Shown here: positions 44,151-54,862 of the stretch, one piece after another
Position numbering within the stretch: the first letter of the stretch is position 1
Layout: every line of letters begins with the position of its first letter
Assembly (NCBI GenBank): GCA_019054805.1
Contig: JAHQIY010000012.1
Location: 930,001-994,000 of the forward strand
Direction of reading: 5' to 3'
Source of the DNA: Brachionus manjavacas
Taxonomy: Eukaryota; Rotifera; Eurotatoria; Ploima; Brachionidae
DNA length: 64,000 bases
Program-made: the position numbers and the translations under genes
The notes under the pieces: generated by a model
Database searches by the model: none
Told to the model about the DNA's origin: nothing
What the model saw: the letters and a program-made list of their open reading frames with translations, nothing else

Positions 44151-46756
44151 TTAAGCAACTGGTTGCGGGACGGCCGGTTGAACTGGTGGCACAGCAGCCT
44201 CAGGCGCTCTCAGTCCCTTTACGTCACTGTACGGCTTGGTAATTTCCTCTTCGATCTTCGGCTCAGAGATGATAACATTATCCGGCAATGGACGTTTTGG
44301 ACCAATTTTACCTAGAAAAAAAGATTAAAATTTCAAGTTTCCTTTTGATTTTCTTGTCCAAACTATTTAAAATTCTCAAACTCCAAAGTCAAAGAACAGT
44401 TATGTAGTTTGGAAGATTTTATGCGAAAATTTTTAAACTCTCGGCGCCAACTATCTAACGCCGAGAGTGTCTATTTTCGTCAGGATTTAGGTGTATGGTT
44501 TTTTAAAATCTGCGACCGACTTTCGACCAGTCGCAGATGGTAAGGAACCGATTAGTCTTCGAAATTTTAAAATAGCGTTCTTGCGACACTTTCTAGTCAC
44601 AAGAATGCACTCAATTTCGATCAAATGACAGATTTTGTAGTTACCTGTCGGATCGTATTTCAACATAATCTTGATTTTGATGCCCAATACACCTTGTCTC
44701 AACTCGACGTGCTTAATGGCTTTTTGTACATATTGGTTGGTGGGCTCACCAGAATGGATCATCAGACCATCAATGAACTTCATAGCCTTGGCTCTTTGAC
44801 CTCTCAATTTACCACTAACAATTATTTCGCATCCCCTTGCACCTGACTCCATTACAAAGCGTAGCACACTGTAACAAGCTCTTCAAATATAAAAAGAAAA
44901 TTATTTTCTTGCTCTGATAACACTGATAAAGATAATATGGCACTTGGTCGTCAACTAAAGACGCCAAACTTCCTAGACTTCCTTTCTTTATGTACGTCAT
45001 TTTATTTTGGCAGATTTGGTCCTAAACAGAGGAACAGTGATAGAGAAAAAAAACTAAGACAAAAAAAATGTCGATGCAAAAAATGGCACTCAAAAGTCTA
45101 TCGATACAAGACATTGAGCTTCCTAAACGTCGATTTGTATTCCTCCCTTAAATATTTGGCAGATTTAGGTCCTATGTATAAAGGAACCAATCCGTGGCGA
45201 TAGAGGGGATTTGTTTAAATTATTATTGAAGCTAAAAAATGGCACTTGGTCATTTACAAAAAACGCCAAGCTTCCTACACTTCCTTACTTTATCTCCGTC
45301 ATTAAATTTTGGCAGATATGGTCTCATCCAGAAAGAGAGCAATCCGTGGCGAAAGAGAAATGTATTGAAGACAAAAATGTTGTCAATGCATAAAAAGACA
45401 AAAAAAATGTCGATGCAAAAAATGGCACCCAAAAGTCTATCGATACAAGACATTGAGCTTCCTAAACGTCGATTTGTATTCCTCCCTTAAATATTTGGCA
45501 GATTTAGGTCCTATGTATAAAGGAACCAATCCGTGGCGATAGAGGGGATTTGTTTAAATTATTATTGAAGCTAAAAAATGGCACTTGGTCATTTACAAAA
45601 AACGCCAAGCTTCCTACACTTCCTTACTTTATCTCCGTCATTAAATTTTGGCAGATATGGTCTCATCCAGAAAGAGAGCAATCCGTGGCGAAAGAGAAAT
45701 GTATTGAAGACAAAAATGTTGTCAATGCATAAAAAGACAAAAAAAATGTCGATGCAAAAAATGGCACCCAAAAGTCTATCGATACAAGACATTGAGCTTC
45801 CTAAACGTCGATTTGTATTCCTCCCTTAAATATTTGGCAGATTTAGGTCCTATGTATAAAGGAACCAATCCGTGGCGATAGAGGGGATTTGTTTAAATTA
45901 TTATTGAAGCTAAAAAATGGCACTTGGTCATTTACAAAAAACGCCAAGCTTCCTACACTTCCTTACTTTATCTCCGTCATTAAATTTTGGCAGATTTGGT
46001 CTCATCCAGAAAGAGAGCAATCCGTGGCGAAAGAGAAATACAATGCAGACAAAAATTGTGTCACTACCAAAATTAAAAAAAAAACGGGGCGAAAAGAATA
46101 AGAAACTGGAAAATATATATTTAGACAAAAAAGGTGTCGATGCAAAAAATGGCACTCATAAGTCTATTGAAATAAGACAATGAGCTTCCTAAGCATCACA
46201 TGATCTACCTCCCGTAATTATTTGGCAGATTAAGATCCTACATTAAGGACTTAATCCGTGGCGATAGAGGTTTTATTAAAAAAGTAAAAAAAAATTTCTG
46301 TACCTACGGACTGGAAGACCACCGAGGAGTTTGTATTTAAGCGATTCGGCTTGAGCAACAGCACACAAGCCTCTGGTGGCGACTTTCTCTGCATAGAGCT
46401 CAACAGTGTCATCATCAAAGTTGAATCTTTTTTGTACAACACTGGTCAACTCGCGGATTCTGCGTCCCTTTTCTCCTAGAACTTGCTGGGTCTTGGTTGC
46501 CAAAATGATGATTTCGGTACGGGTTGGAGTGACTCTCACTTCGACACCTGAGTAACCATCCTCAGCTAATTCTTTGGTGAAAAAATTGTTCAATTCAGCT
46601 TTGAACACACCACGGCTAACAAACTAAACAGCAAATACTTGATTAAATCCGATTTAATCGCGTGTCCCCGAGCGGTCTGTTGTCCGCTCGGGCCCAGAAA
46701 ATAAAACTTCAAGTACCTACTTTTCGTTTTTTGGATATAGCTACAGCACTGGCCAT
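44151..46756 (-). CDS. RPS3: ribosomal protein uS3 (RPS3), 4 exons
   Basis: Exons 46756-46721 (12 codons, [12 protein letters not shown]), 46623-46304, 44880-44645 and 44311-44151; total 753 nt, 250 residues, all junctions GT..AG. The product is a close match to animal uS3: [20 protein letters not shown], a KH domain with [38 protein letters not shown], then the C-terminal domain [51 protein letters not shown] and [18 protein letters not shown], and a variable Pro/Val tail. It sits at the mRNA entry tunnel of the 40S subunit. Intron 2 (44881-46303) holds an array of structured repeats, and intron 3 (44312-44644) two H/ACA snoRNAs, all on the gene's strand, so the gene also acts as an RNA host. 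It is the most certain host gene in the window. Confidence 0.97.
44352..44481 (-). ncRNA. H/ACA snoRNA in RPS3 intron 3 (predicted 18S guide)
   Basis: About 130 nt, read on the minus strand. Hairpin 1: lower stem CGAAAAT/ATTTTCG, pocket, upper stem CTCTCGGCG/CGCCGAGAG. H box ATAAAA. Hairpin 2: lower stem CCAAACTA/TAGTTTGG, left pocket CATAACT, upper stem GTTCT/AGAAT, right pocket TTTAAA. ACA box 3 nt from the end (ACAAGA). The pocket of hairpin 2 complements UUAAA-UC-AGUUAUG, a conserved 18S segment as I remember it, with the target U 14 nt from ACA. That U corresponds to the site guided in yeast by snR44 if my recollection is right. Architecture is seen directly; the target is from remembered rRNA. 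Confidence 0.8.
44489..44622 (-). ncRNA. H/ACA snoRNA in RPS3 intron 3 (predicted 28S guide)
   Basis: About 134 nt, 7 nt upstream of the other snoRNA on the same strand. Hairpin 1: lower stem CGAAATT/AATTTCG, upper stem GCATTCTTG/CAAGAACGC (one wobble). H box AGACTA directly after. Hairpin 2: lower stem AT(C)GGTT/AACCAT with a bulged C, left pocket CCTTACC, upper stem ATCTGCGAC/GTCGCAGAT, right pocket TTTAAAA. ACA box 3 nt from the end (ACACCT). The pocket of hairpin 2 complements UUUUAAA-UG-GGUAAG, which matches a conserved 28S segment from memory. The spacing to ACA is 13 nt, near the usual 14-16. Confidence 0.8.
44935..46270 (-). ncRNA. array of eight structured RNA modules in RPS3 intron 2
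   Basis: Eight modules of about 90 nt core (about 150-170 nt period) alternate in two types: A at about 44961, 45264, 45603 and 45942; B at about 45117, 45456, 45795 and 46181. The central part is a 339-bp A+B dimer tandemly amplified (45211, 45550, 45889). On the RPS3 strand each has a hairpin CGGATT..TCCT..AGGA..AATCTG, an ANANNA-like hinge, and a second hairpin between constant AGGAAG and TGCCATTTTTT. Stem 2 covaries: GCTTGG/CCAAG (A), CTCAA/TTGAG (B), CTCAT/ATGAG (last module), and some pairs are G-U on this strand only. Type B has ACA 16 nt after stem 2; type A has ATA there. This looks like H/ACA-type RNAs with shared guide pockets. The class is inferred; the short open frames in the array are incidental. 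Confidence 0.6.
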
Positions 46757-47173
46757 TTTATGTTTATGACTTTAGGAGTCTATCGAAATCTAAATGATTA
46801 AAGAGTTTTATTTAGGTTTTAGAGAAGAAAATAAACGAGTTGATCAGTGTATGCATTGGATTCTACTGATTGCAAATTATGAACCTCGTTGCAACTTTTC
46901 TTTTGAAATTTTTGACAATGAACTCTTGTGTTGAAAAAAAATAATTAGCGACAACAAATTAGTCTTAATCTAAATAAATTAAAATTTTTTTTTTCAAAAT
47001 TGGTTCATCTAAATGAGAATATATTTTAATATAAAAATTTAGAACCAACGCTTTTAAAAAAACAGAATGGGCAGGGTTTGATTAAAAAAATCACAAAAAA
47101 TTTTTTTGTCTTCGGTTTGATGGAAAGAAAGAAAAGAACAAAAAAAAGTAAACAAGAGTTGGGTGATTGAAGA
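46757..47173. promoter_or_regulatory. 5' flank of RPS3
   Basis: Upstream region of the minus-strand RPS3 gene. The bases just before the ATG read as a short 5' leader, with a pyrimidine-rich stretch (plus strand GACTTTAGGAGTC) close by, but no typical long TOP tract. The rest is AT-rich. Confidence 0.3.
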
Positions 47174-47810
47174 TTAATAATATACCATAAAATAATCTTC
47201 AAAAAGTTCACTGCAATTGCAAAGAGGAGTTAGATTTAAAACCTGAATTATACTCTTTTTGGAGGAAAAGTTGTGATCAACCTTCATGGTGGAGGGTTTC
47301 GGAGGGGTATTGAATTTTAATTTAAGAATTCTTCTAATAGCTGAGTTTTGAATAATTTGGAACTTACGAACAAAATATTCAGAAAGGGTATTTAAACATG
47401 GAAAATAATAGTCTAATATTGAACCAATAAGTGAATTATATATTATTGATAGAATTTTGATAATATTTAAAAATGAAAAACACTTTACTCTTATATCTTG
47501 TATAAGTGAACCTAATTTTGGTTTCATATGGGATATTGCCACCTGACAGGCTAAGTGTAAAATTATATTTAATCTTAATACATCTTCTAAAAACAGTATA
47601 ACTACATTTTTCTGGTGAAATTTTCCATTTTACTAACCAAACCTCAAGTTATTTTAAATATGTATTTATTTGATTTTCTAAGTGACCTGTTTTTCCAAAA
47701 AATAAAGAAAGTAAGAAGATCATCAGCAAAAAAAAGCGAGTAACTTTCATTTGGAGAAATTTTTTGTGGGATATCATTAATAAAGATTTTTATTTTTTCT
47801 TACTGACAAA
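47174..47810 (-). mobile_element. LINE fragment: RT palm to post-RT region
   Basis: On the minus strand, 47810-47640 reads FINDIPQKISPNESYS and FFADDLLTFF (RT palm with the catalytic DD). 47542-47174 reads MAISHMKPKLGSLIQDI, IYNSLIGSILDYYFPCLNTL and IIQNSAIRRILKLKFNTPP (thumb and C-terminal region). A frameshift lies between them. The family is close to the LINE at 36420-40345 and to the scrap at 26107-26190. Confidence 0.7.
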
Positions 47811-48392
47811 ATAATTTTTTTTACTGTCAAATTTCAATACCCTTACCACGCTTTTTAAAAGGTACAACAGCATCTAACGTTCACGTCATTAATTAAGTCG
47901 TCTTGGTTATTATTCGAGTGAAACTCTGGCACTAAGGAATCAGTACTAGACACTTTTTAAAGTTATTATGATTAAGCATTTATTTTTTGTTTATTTATTT
48001 GTTTTCTGAACTGAGCTAGAGCTCCTTCAGAATAAATTATAAAAAAAAGTAAAAATTAAAAAAGAGTTAATAAAATAAGATAAAAAAAAATAAAGTAAAT
48101 AAGCTTAAAAAAATGAAAAGAATTTTAAAAAACACAAATTGAATAAAGATTAAGCAAAGATTTTAGAGGTATATTTTTGATATTTTTTGAAAATTAATTG
48201 GCAATTTAATTTTCAAAAAATTGTCTGTGCAGATTTATTATTTTGTATTTTAATTATTAAAATAGCCATTAGAAATTTAATAATTTGTCAGTTTAAAATT
48301 TAATTTGAATAGTCTTAATTTAATTTAGTTAGTCCTTTAATAATTTTTTTAATGATTTATTTGATTGAATTAATTTAACCGATACAACTTCC
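47811..48392. other. AT-rich spacer with LINE 3'-like text
   Basis: 48005-48035 (CTGAGCTAGAGCTCCTTCAG) resembles the 3' end of the LINE at 36420. No gene. Confidence 0.3.
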
Positions 48393-48991
48393 TTCTTGCA
48401 TGACCTCTGATACCTCTGGCGGGTCCGGGTTGGGATAGTGAACTTGCGGGAACCGGGGGTTCAACCAGCTCACTTCGTTGATTTCCTTGGTGAGTTTGAA
48501 CATCTGGATCAGGTTTCCACGAACACGGCGCTCATTAAGGGTAGTTAGTCTAATATCTAAATGATCTTTTAAACTGGCCGATAATTCCTGTATCTCTGTT
48601 CACTTGATTTTTAACGTTAATAGAAAATTTCAAATTACGTGAAAACGTGACTCCCAGATCCTTTTATGAGTCGATGAAAGCTAGTGCGCTTCTGGACTCG
48701 TCTTCCCCATCAGTGGTTCGGATTGGGCGTTGATGCTCACCGGATGATGAATTCCACCGCCTTCCATTTGCTCACGTTGAAGAGCATTCGCCACGTGTTC
48801 GACCACTCGGAGAGTGCGTCGAGGTCATGTTGCAGTGTGGATAGGTCATTGGTGCTGCGTATTGTGGCAATCGGCTCACTGTCATCGGCAAATAGTTTGA
48901 CTTGGTGGCTGACCGCCGCTGGCATGTCGTTGATGAAGATGAAGAACATGAGCGGACCCAGGAAGCTACCTTGAGGGACCCCACTAGACAC
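48393..48991 (-). mobile_element. CR1-like LINE fragment
   Basis: Minus strand: SSGVPQGSFLGPLMFFIFIN, LFADDSEPIATIRSTNDLST and DLDALSEWSNTWRMLFNVSK (RT palm). After a deletion, LNERRVRGNLIQMFKLTKEI (the CR1 C-terminal RR.RG.LI..FK block) at about 48560-48480. Same family as 15480-17060. Confidence 0.8.
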
Positions 48992-50846
48992 ATAATAACA
49001 TGTTCATTTTTAATAATGTCTTTTTAGTAATTTATTAAATATAAATTTAAAATTTTTTTTAAATTTCAGAAGAAAACTAATGGATAACTGAATAATTATT
49101 TTTTTACTCTCCATTTAAAATAATAAGTTTTATAAATTTCATAATAGTATGATAGAGTCCTTTTTATTTTTGTTTGAATAACACGACAGAGTTACAAAAC
49201 TTTGATTAATTTAAAACCCAACTTACAAAATATCCACTTTGAAACACAATTTTGATAAAATTAACAGGAAAATTTTTAATAAAAATTAAGACAGTCTTTT
49301 AATTTTTTACGTTCATGATCAAGTTGAGTTAATTAGAATGGCCAACACATCGTACCTGACGAGCCATTAACATAGGTTCAACTTTGACACCAGGTCCTAA
49401 TTTTTAATAAATCGGATCGCTGAATATTGAAATTTACTTTATGAGGAAAAAAGAAATAATTATTTTTTAAAAATTTACTAGAGTTCCCATATCATTGTAA
49501 ATGATACTCGAGAAATTTTGTATTTTATTTGTATTTAGAATGTTAATTTTAATCTTAGTTTTTTTTCTAAATAATAAACTTAACACTTGAGAATTCCATA
49601 ATTTTTTTTATTATTTTTACTAGCCAAAATTTGTCATTAATTTGGATCAGCATTATTTTTATAAAATTAAGTTTAAAGCTTAAATTCAAAATTAATAAAT
49701 CTTTCCATTAATTATTAAATTAAATTAAAATTAAAATACTTGTTTTTTTTACTTTATTTTTTCATAAAATATGAAACATTCCACAGATTTGCTTTATTAG
49801 TTAATGAAAAAATATTAAGGAATTGAGCTCAGTCAAAAAAATTCTCGACTTCAGGGATTAAATGATGGACAGTTAATTTTATTTGTTTGTTGCTCTGCAA
49901 CGAGCTTATGCTCGTTAAAATAATTTTTGAAAAATAAATTTAAAAAACGAAGAAAAAATATTAGTAAATTAAAATAAAATGAAATTAAAGAATCAGACAT
50001 TTAATGTTTAATTTCAATAATAAGTTTTAGATAATATATGTTCTCTGAAATAAAAACTGTTCATAAGAACGCAAAATCAACCAGACATTGTTTGGAAAGT
50101 CTTCTCCAAGAGTTAAAGACATTCCACTACTCACCATATTATTCTCTTTGGCAGTCCCTTGCTTCGATTCCTCAAACACTTTTTTTTCAAACATCACTTC
50201 TTCTTGGGAACTTTCTGAAAAGTTAGTTCATTTTTCAATTGAAGCCTCGGGTGCTGTTTCTTATTAGTTCGATGTCACTCGACATATATTATGTAAATTA
50301 TAATTATCTATTTGTTTATTTTAAATGAAATTTTTTTATAAAAATAATTTTAATAAAAAAGTTAAAGAATAAAGAATCTTTGAAATTTATCCAAAAAAAA
50401 TATTGCGAAAATTCCAACTTTATACCAAAACTATCAAGATATTTAACTTAAATTTTATAGAAATTGGAGAAAACATGAAAGCCTAAGTGGTTTCGATATT
50501 TTATTCCTGTTATTTTTAAATTAATCAACTAATTGAGCATTCAAAAATGATCCAAAATTTTTCTTGTCTTATAAAATTTTTTCCCAAACTAAAAGCATTG
50601 ATCGAAAAATTTTAAACAACAAAAAATTTTTAAGACTCCAATCTATCTCTTATGAAATAATATATATTTTGACAATATTCATCAAAAATAAATTTAAGGA
50701 TATTTTTCATCATTTATACCAAATATTGTTCATTGAGTTAGCAAATATTTAGAAGCAATGAATCGAATATTTTTTAGTTTGAGAAATTATTTTAAGCAAT
50801 ATAAATTTTTTAATTTTCGAGTAACTTTAAATTCAGTCTCAATAAA
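48992..50846. other. 1.9-kb gene-free AT-rich region
   Basis: Short frames at 50038-50226 and 50564-50752 are low-complexity and I do not call them. The last 100 bp hold the promoter/5' UTR of the fucosyltransferase gene. Confidence 0.35.
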
Positions 50847-52130
50847 ATGATTGTTTATGTAAAAAAAATTTTTTTTGCTTCTTTGCTTTTATCATTGACT
50901 ACTCTTAGTGTTTATTTTAATATTAGTCATGAGTTTTACAAGCATGAAAATTATAAATGCTCGCCTTTGAATCTGGGTGCCAAGCAATTTTATGTGGAAA
51001 TAGATGGCCAGACCTATCCAAAAATTGTGCCCTCTTTTTTCAATGCTTCAATAAACTTTGAATGCTTGAACTCGGCACAAACTCAGCCCAAGCTAATTCT
51101 TTTATGGAACGAGTACGGACCTTGGAAAGACTACAAATACGGTCTTGGAAAATACGAACCTTTCATCAAGCGAAAATGTCCAGTTACCAATTGTGAAATT
51201 ACAAAGGACAAGTCTCGTCTAGCTGAGAGTGATCTTGTGCTAGTTCACATGAGGAGTAAGTTTTCCAAACTACCTCTGGACAGACCACACAAATCAAGAT
51301 TAGTTTTTCTAATTACCGAGTCTCCAATTCATTCAAAAGAATTTCATCCCGCATTCAATGGTGTGTTCAATTTGACCGCTACTTTCAATCAAAATTCAGA
51401 CTTTTCACCTTTCTACTACAGCAACATTGAATTCAAATGGCAACTGAACCAAGAGTTCGATCCAGATAAAGACTTTTCACAGGGAAAAACAAAACTAGCT
51501 GTTATTTTAGCTTCCAATTGCAGAGCTCATTCGAAAAGAATCGAATATGTGAAGGAAATGCAAAAGTATTCGCAAAGAATTGAAATTTATGGTGGATGTG
51601 GCAAAAGTTGTGGTATTCCAGGTGAGAACAGATTTTTGAGCAATGAATGCAGAGAAAAACTGAGCAAAGAATCTCTTTTTTTTTTCGCCTTTGAAAACAG
51701 TATGTGCAAGGATTACATCACTGAGAAATTGTACGACACAGTTTTATTTGACACAGTACCAGTTGTGTACGGCCATGGACCGTACGACCAAGTGATTCCT
51801 CGTTCAGCCTTCATAAATGCTCTTGATTTCCAGACACCAAAGCATCTAGTCGACTATTTGCTGTACTTGGAGTCGAACAAAACAGCGTACAATTCCTATT
51901 TCAAATGGAAAAGGTACATCAAAAAAACAAACAATCAATACAAAACATTCTGTGACATGTGCATAAAGCTCAATTTGGAAAATTATTTTGGAATACAAAA
52001 ATCTCAAGTGAATGATTTGGAAACTTTTTGGGGATACAAAAAAAATTGCTGGGCTCCACCAGTAATTGGTCAAGACGGATCATTCTCTTTCTATCAGATA
52101 AATTACACTCATAAATGCCCTGTTTGTTAA
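50847..52130 (+). CDS. alpha-1,3-fucosyltransferase (GT10)
   Basis: A 427-residue intronless frame, a type II Golgi membrane protein: short cytosolic N-terminus, signal anchor about residues 7-24 (FFASLLLSLTTLSVYF), then stem and lumenal catalytic domain. GT10 features: an N-terminal subdomain with LILLWNEYGPW and SDLVLVHMRS, and the donor-binding C-terminal subdomain with VKEMQKYSQRIEIYGGCGKS, then FFFAFENSMCKDYITEKLYD and TVPVVYG (about residues 275-310), the GDP-fucose signature of alpha-1,3/1,4-fucosyltransferases. Several N-x-S/T sites and a Cys-rich end (CWAP near 403, CPVC at the C-terminus) suit a disulphide-bonded lumenal enzyme. Expected reaction: transfer of fucose from GDP-fucose to GlcNAc in glycans (core or Lewis-type), acceptor unknown. 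The start ATG is preceded by AATAAA, probably coincidental. Confidence 0.93.
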   Translation: MIVYVKKIFFASLLLSLTTLSVYFNISHEFYKHENYKCSPLNLGAKQFYVEIDGQTYPKIVPSFFNASINFECLNSAQTQPKLILLWNEYGPWKDYKYGLGKYEPFIKRKCPVTNCEITKDKSRLAESDLVLVHMRSKFSKLPLDRPHKSRLVFLITESPIHSKEFHPAFNGVFNLTATFNQNSDFSPFYYSNIEFKWQLNQEFDPDKDFSQGKTKLAVILASNCRAHSKRIEYVKEMQKYSQRIEIYGGCGKSCGIPGENRFLSNECREKLSKESLFFFAFENSMCKDYITEKLYDTVLFDTVPVVYGHGPYDQVIPRSAFINALDFQTPKHLVDYLLYLESNKTAYNSYFKWKRYIKKTNNQYKTFCDMCIKLNLENYFGIQKSQVNDLETFWGYKKNCWAPPVIGQDGSFSFYQINYTHKCPVC

Positions 52131-52575
52131 AACCTTAAGAAAATCAAAAGAAAAAGTGATTTTGACTATTTGTAAAAATTTTTAAAAAAATTCTGAAATT
52201 CAATACAATCTTAAACATAACGATGACAAGAGCTGTGGAACTCTGATTTTTTTTTTGTAAAATTTTCAAACTGTTTTCTACTTTTTATCTTTTCAATGCA
52301 TTTATTCTGAAAAAATTTAATTTTAATAAGATTTACGTAAAGGACACTCAAGGGCTAAAACCGGAGTATAATTTTTCATTTTTTTAAAAACTGATTTGAT
52401 AGGCGAATTCTACACCTAAAATTACCCTAGATTACACTTGATAAAAATTTCTGTATTTAATCGTCTGATAGTACCAGGCTCTGGAAGTTTACTTTCCAAA
52501 AAAAAGTTGTGTATCTCTCAAGACTCATAACTAACGATTGGAAAAAGGCATTGCAATAGCCGACCCCTTTATAGA
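52131..52575. other. 3' flank of fucosyltransferase gene
   Basis: AT-rich; no gene. 52440-52560 is slightly GC-richer, just outside the foldback element. Confidence 0.35.
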
Positions 52576-54198
52576 AAGCTAAGACTTTAACAATGTGGTA
52601 AACTTTCAGCCGTCCATTTTGTTCGGTTCAAAAGTTATTGAATTTTGAAGGAAAAATTAAATTAAAATAAACAATTTAATCTAATTAATTTTCATTCTTT
52701 GTTTGTTGCATAAGTTTAAAAAAAAATTTTCAAATAAATTGGTTTTATTTTTTGTGTTTGAATTACAAAATGTATCCAATGTTGAAATAACATTGAAAAA
52801 GTGCGATGTTTCAAATATTTTTTTCAGTTTCAAAAAAAAAATAATTTCAAGTTAATTTTGCAAATATGGAAAACTTTTTTTTTTAGATAATAATTGTGGT
52901 TTAAAAAACTATCTACGCTCTGTTTTACATTTTTCAAAAATTGAGTATTTGTTAAAATGCACTAAACGAAAGTCAATTATCACCAATGTCAAAATTTTAT
53001 AAGAAAAAAACAAAGTCTTTCGGGTCTTGTCAGTTAGATAAACTATAGTTCACCCGTTAATGGAACAATTCTTGTTTTTAGGGTTTTATGAACTTCACCT
53101 GATCTAAAAATTGTTAAACTATTCTGAAATTTTTTCATCTAAAGCTAAAGTAATAATAAAAAATAAGATAGAAAAACTAATTTCATACAGAATTAAAATT
53201 TAGCTGACAAGGTAAGTTTTGCGAAATAGATGAATCTATGTCTCCCAAAGTCAAACTCTTGAAGGGTGAAAATTTAATTTAATTTTCTTTTATTTTTATT
53301 ATTTGACAAAGCTGAAAGACAAAGATGTAAGTAGAAAGTGCATTTGGGTATTTGGGATTGTTGAAAGGGTAATACCAAGTCAAACAGATCAGAGCAAATG
53401 CTATTTCTAAAGCTCCTTCTAATTAAAAAAAAAAAAATTAATTACTAATTTTTATGTCAGTTTCGAGAATTAGGCATTTTATTAAATAGCTTTATTCAAT
53501 TTGTTCACATAATCTAAAAAATGTTCGTCTAATTCTATTTTGAACAAAAAAATTTGGTGAACCAATAGTTCACAAAACCTGAGAACAAGAATTTCATAAG
53601 AATTTTACTGAAAATAAGTGAACTACGGTTCACCTAACCGACTAGATCCAGTTTTTTAATGATTGAATATAAAATTTAATCTAAATGAATTATATACCTA
53701 TTTTTTTTCTTTTTAATGCTCATTTTTATTCCTTTAATTTATTTTATTTAACTATGATTTTAGTATTTTCATTTGTTTTTAGTCTAAATGAGCATTTGCA
53801 CGGGAAAAAAAATGATTTATTTAAAAGGTAAAAAAGAATTTTCAAAATTTTTTTCAAATTTCAAAATAAAAATTAAACTCATTCTGTTTCAATAAAGAGT
53901 TTAATTTAAAATATAAAAATGCTTGCAATTTCAACTTTCAATTTTTATTTTTTTTGAAACTGAAAAAAATATTTTTTCAATGTTATTTCAACATTGGATA
54001 CATTTTGTAATTCAAACACAAAAAATAAAACCAATTTATTTGAAAATTTTTTTTTAAACTTATGCAACAAACAAAGAATGAAAATTAATTAGATTAAATT
54101 GTTTAGTTTAATTTAATTTTTCCTTCAAAATTCAATAACTTTTGAACCGAACAAAATGGACGGCTGAAAGTTTACCACATTGTTAAAGTCTTTGCTTT
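52576..54198. mobile_element. foldback element with about 290-bp inverted arms
   Basis: 52576-52870 reappears inverted at about 53900-54198, starting AAGACTTTAACAATGTGG and including CCGTCCATTTTGTTCGGTTC and GTTTGAATTACAAAATG. The interior is about 1 kb, non-coding, with two TAGTTCAC/GTGAACTA blocks (53045 and 53565). Partial copies occur at 785, 33045-33440 and 43315. No transposase; no certain target duplication. Confidence 0.8.
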
Positions 54199-54512
54199 AA
54201 AAAATTAAGTGAAAAAGCATCCCAAAAAAAAAAAGGAAAATATGTATATTAGGGATTAAAAACAATGGCGAGTTTTTGATAGATAAGGGTATTTTCTATC
54301 TCCCTAAAAATTTAATTTTCATCCCTAAAAGTTAGCTTTTGAAGTCTATCAGAATGACTTCGATCGGACATAGTACCAGTCTCTCAATATCGCTTTATAT
54401 TTGAAGAGACACAGTTTGGAGATACACCTAAAATCTTGACCATCTCATATTGCTTTTTATGTCCACTTTTTAAAATAAAGAATTTATCATAAATGTGTTG
54501 CATCTAAACATA

Positions 54513-54862
54513 ACGATTATATTTTTGACCTTCTGATCAAAGACCATAGCGACTGGATTTATCAGCAAGATAATGCTCCATGCCACAAACCCTCTCAAAT
54601 AATGGAATGGTTCAGAGAAAATGGAATCGAAATTATGCAATGGCCAGCTAGAAGTCTAGATCTTAACCCCATGGAAAATATTTGGTCAATAGTCGACCAA
54701 AACCTAGCCGGCTATACCATTAGTAATCTTTCTCAACTTGAGGCCCTGGTTAAGAAGTACTGGAATCAGATTGGAAAAGAAACCTGTTCAAAATTAATCG
54801 AGAAAATTCCAAAAAGAATAGAAATGTGTTTTAACTCCAGAGACGGCTATTTTAAGTATTAA
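54513..54862 (+). pseudogene. Tc1/mariner transposase C-terminal fragment
   Basis: The frame carries DWIYQQDNAPCHK (second catalytic Asp) and WPARSLDLNPMENIW (third acidic residue in the ENIW block), the DD34E-type end of Tc1-like transposases, ending RIEMCFNSRDGYFKY. The N-terminal HTH and first Asp are absent upstream, where the sequence from 54200 to 54510 shows no continuation. The copy is dead. Confidence 0.8.

Noticed and set aside
45211-46183. Repeated short frames ([10 protein letters not shown]..., [12 protein letters not shown]...)
   Set aside because: They are repeated only because the intronic DNA is tandemly repeated; the covarying stems point to RNA, on the opposite strand.
44935-46270. 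CRISPR-like array
   Set aside because: Spacers are not unique, the unit is a 339-bp tandem dimer, and the context is a eukaryotic intron.
50038-50752. Two frames of 62 codons
   Set aside because: AT-driven open frames; no start context, domain or conservation sign.
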